Assembly (NCBI GenBank): GCA_913058195.1
Contig: CAJXPP010000132.1
Coordinates: 1 to 6,229, forward strand
Source: an uncultured Gammaproteobacteria bacterium
Lineage (GTDB): Bacteria; Pseudomonadota; Gammaproteobacteria; Nitrosococcales; Methylophagaceae
Reading direction: 5' to 3'
Length of the DNA stretch: 6,229 nucleotides
A program made the position numbers and the translations under genes. Positions 5,191 through 6,229 of the stretch are shown piece after piece; the first letter of the stretch is position 1, and each line of letters begins with the position of its first letter. The notes beneath the pieces were generated by a model. The model did not search any database. It was not told the origin of the DNA and saw only the letters and a list, made by a program, of their open reading frames with translations.

Positions 5191-5844
5191 TTATGGGGTT
5201 GCGTTTATTACATCTGAAATACGATCCAGCACAATATGACCTAGTGACAATAATGCTGCATCAGGTTTTATTAAATCAGGGATTTGCACCACCGTCATCC
5301 CTGCAGCTACTGCCGACGTCACCCCATTAGGTGAATCTTCAAATGCGATACAAGCATTGGGCTGGCATGATAATGATGTCGCTGCTTTTAAAAAAATATC
5401 AGGTTGAGGTTTACTATTGGCTACCTGATCACCGCCAATAACGATGTCAAAATAATCCAACACACCTGCTTTATTCAATTTATGGGTAGCAATAACGGTG
5501 TGAGAAGACGTTGCCACCGCCATAGGGATATGATGAGATTGACAATAGCTTAACACCTCGACAACACCTGCTTTTAGAGGCACCGCCTTATCTTTTACCC
5601 ATTCGCCATAAAGGCTCCGCCATGTCTGGTTAAACACATCTGCATCAATGCTGTCATTCAGTGCACTTTTAATCACTGCATTGCCTGTTTGAGCATTAGT
5701 ACCGACAAACTGCATAAACACTTCAGACAAATCAGCCAAGCCATACTGCTTACACACCGTATCAAAGGCGAGTTTAGCTAACGGCTCACTATCAAGTATT
5801 AGCCCGTCCATATCAAAAATAGCAGCAGAAAACTGAGTTAGCAT
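5191..5844 (-). CDS. HAD-superfamily phosphatase, beta-phosphoglucomutase-like subgroup
   Basis: This 217-residue cytoplasmic enzyme of the haloacid dehalogenase superfamily would hydrolyse or transfer phosphate on a small sugar phosphate or similar substrate. All four motifs are present: motif I DMDGLILDSE (11-20) with nucleophile Asp11 and acid/base Asp13; motif II ATSS (111-114); motif III Lys145 in SKPQPDIF (144-151); and motif IV FEDSPNG (168-174) with Glu169 and Asp170. The segment between motifs I and II (about 20-85) is the helical C1 cap. This pattern fits the beta-PGM, HxpB (YniC) and YqaB group of sugar-phosphatases; the substrate cannot be read from sequence. The ATG at 5842-5844 is forced, because the next Met is inside motif I. 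Upstream there is no Shine-Dalgarno: the T-run of a strong terminator ends five bases before the ATG. Confidence 0.88.
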   Translation of the reverse strand: MLTQFSAAIFDMDGLILDSEPLAKLAFDTVCKQYGLADLSEVFMQFVGTNAQTGNAVIKSALNDSIDADVFNQTWRSLYGEWVKDKAVPLKAGVVEVLSYCQSHHIPMAVATSSHTVIATHKLNKAGVLDYFDIVIGGDQVANSKPQPDIFLKAATSLSCQPNACIAFEDSPNGVTSAVAAGMTVVQIPDLIKPDAALLSLGHIVLDRISDVINATP

Positions 5845-5848
5845 TATA

Positions 5849-5873
5849 TAAAAAAGGCATCCGAAGATGCCTT
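5849..5873 (-). terminator. Intrinsic terminator of the cupin gene, UUCG loop
   Basis: On the minus strand, AAGGCATC (5873-5866) pairs perfectly with GATGCCTT (5861-5854) around a TTCG loop closed by C-G, the extra-stable tetraloop. The stem runs into a T tract (5855-5850). It starts eight bases past the cupin stop codon and ends five bases before the ATG of the HAD gene. Read on the plus strand it lacks a T tract, so it acts in one direction only. Confidence 0.9.
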
Positions 5874-5880
5874 GATTAGT

Positions 5881-6159
5881 TTAGAAGTGCTGGTAATGCT
5901 TTTTCAATGTTTTAGTTACTGCCCAAACGCTTGTTAAGCCGTCAGGGAAGATAACGTAATCACCTGGAACGATAGTAACTGGCGTGCCACCATCTGGTGT
6001 AACAACAATTTCACCTTCTAAGATGTATGAACGTTCGCTTTTATTGTCAAAATCAAGACGAAATTCAGATACTGGGCAATCCCAGATATTCCAGCTAGAA
6101 ACGCCTAATTCTTTTAAACGTTCTTCACTTAAGTTTTTTTCAATTATAATTTCTGGCAT
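5881..6159 (-). CDS. Small single-domain cupin, DUF861 (Cupin_3) family
   Basis: This is a 92-residue single cupin domain, the usual size for stand-alone DUF861 proteins. The signature is visible: SSWNIWDCPVSEFRLDF (21-37), then SERSYILEGEIVVTPDGG (41-58), then VPGDYVIFPDGLTSVWAV (64-81) and KKHYQHF (86-92). These correspond to the W.iWe.....F......E..Y.LEGe..vtP.GG...i..GD.v.FP.Gl...W.V...K.Y pattern. Relatives include the cupin domains of ureidoglycine aminohydrolases, but a lone short cupin like this has no assigned reaction; it may bind a small molecule or metal. The ATG at 6157-6159 follows AGGA (6165-6168) at five bases. The promoter region is lost, because the true sequence ends at 6181 where adapter begins. 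A strong terminator follows. Confidence 0.87.
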   Translation of the reverse strand: MPEIIIEKNLSEERLKELGVSSWNIWDCPVSEFRLDFDNKSERSYILEGEIVVTPDGGTPVTIVPGDYVIFPDGLTSVWAVTKTLKKHYQHF

Positions 6160-6164
6160 AACAT

Positions 6165-6168
6165 TCCT
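6165..6168 (-). promoter_or_regulatory. Ribosome binding site of the cupin gene
   Basis: AGGA on the minus strand lies five bases before the ATG at 6157-6159, confirming that start. Confidence 0.6.
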
Positions 6169-6181
6169 GCTTTATATGTTG

Positions 6182-6229
6182 CTGTCTCTTATACACATCT
6201 CCGAGCCCACGAGACTAGGCATGATCTCG
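6182..6229 (+). other. Illumina Nextera i7 adapter left at the contig end (artefact)
   Basis: Positions 6182-6200 are the 19-base Tn5 mosaic end (CTGTCTCTTATACACATCT). Positions 6201-6215 (CCGAGCCCACGAGAC) are the fixed Nextera read-2 adapter segment, 6216-6223 (TAGGCATG) is an index that I recognise as N706, and 6224-6229 (ATCTCG) begins the P7 sequence. This exact order occurs only in library molecules, so the block is untrimmed adapter and not part of the organism's genome. The last trustworthy base is 6181. Confidence 0.98.

Noticed and set aside
1..6181. A new defence, mobile or biosynthetic system
   Set aside because: No nuclease, methylase, toxin-antitoxin pair, integrase, reverse transcriptase, repeat array or biosynthetic gene cluster is visible; the genes are single units of known or conserved chromosomal families.
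6182..6200. Tn5-type 19-bp mosaic end, considered as a real transposon end
   Set aside because: It is followed by the Nextera adapter, a known index and the P7 start, which occurs in library molecules and not in a natural Tn5.

Overview
The window looks like a piece of an AT-rich gammaproteobacterial chromosome, most likely Alteromonadales and Shewanella-like. The basis is the close match of the first gene to RhlE, the presence of a YhiN-type flavoprotein, and the set of small conserved DUF families (1294, 2059, 2721, 4124, 1059-like). The genus is an inference. I see no tRNA, rRNA, CRISPR array, integrase, transposase or other mobile element. The window reads as ordinary core or soft-core chromosome.

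Layout. Positions 1-364 (minus strand) hold the first 121 codons of an RhlE-type DEAD-box RNA helicase cut by the window edge. A short intergenic region with a recognisable extended -10 promoter follows. Positions 511-1764 (minus) encode a YhiN/HI0933-family flavoprotein, the family that includes the 23S rRNA dihydrouridine synthase RdsA. Divergent from it, 1900-2421 (plus) encodes a membrane-anchored retropepsin-like aspartic protease. This gene converges, 16 bp apart, on a minus-strand gene (2438-3076) that joins a cold-shock domain to a DUF1294 membrane domain. Next are a DUF2721 membrane protein (3176-3583, plus), a secreted DUF4124 coiled-coil protein (3617-4114, minus) just downstream of a small DUF1059-like protein (4149-4385, minus), and a secreted DUF2059 protein (4595-5092, plus). 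The right end carries a HAD-family phosphatase (5191-5844, minus) and, upstream of it, a small DUF861 cupin (5881-6159, minus). A textbook intrinsic terminator with a UUCG loop separates those two.

How the genes work together. No pathway or defence system is evident. The loosely shared themes are RNA and ribosome biology (RhlE helicase, probable rRNA-modifying flavoenzyme, cold-shock-domain protein) and poorly characterised envelope proteins (retropepsin, DUF1294, DUF2721, DUF4124, DUF2059). The many strand switches and single-gene units argue for independent transcription. The exceptions are the close DUF1059-like/DUF4124 pair and possibly cupin/HAD.

The last 48 bases (6182-6229) are not biological. 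They are an Illumina Nextera i7 adapter: the Tn5 mosaic end, the fixed adapter segment, an 8-base index that I recognise as N706, and the start of the P7 sequence. The genuine sequence ends at 6181, and the upstream region of the cupin gene is missing. I do not find an undescribed system here; the findings below are modest and labelled accordingly.
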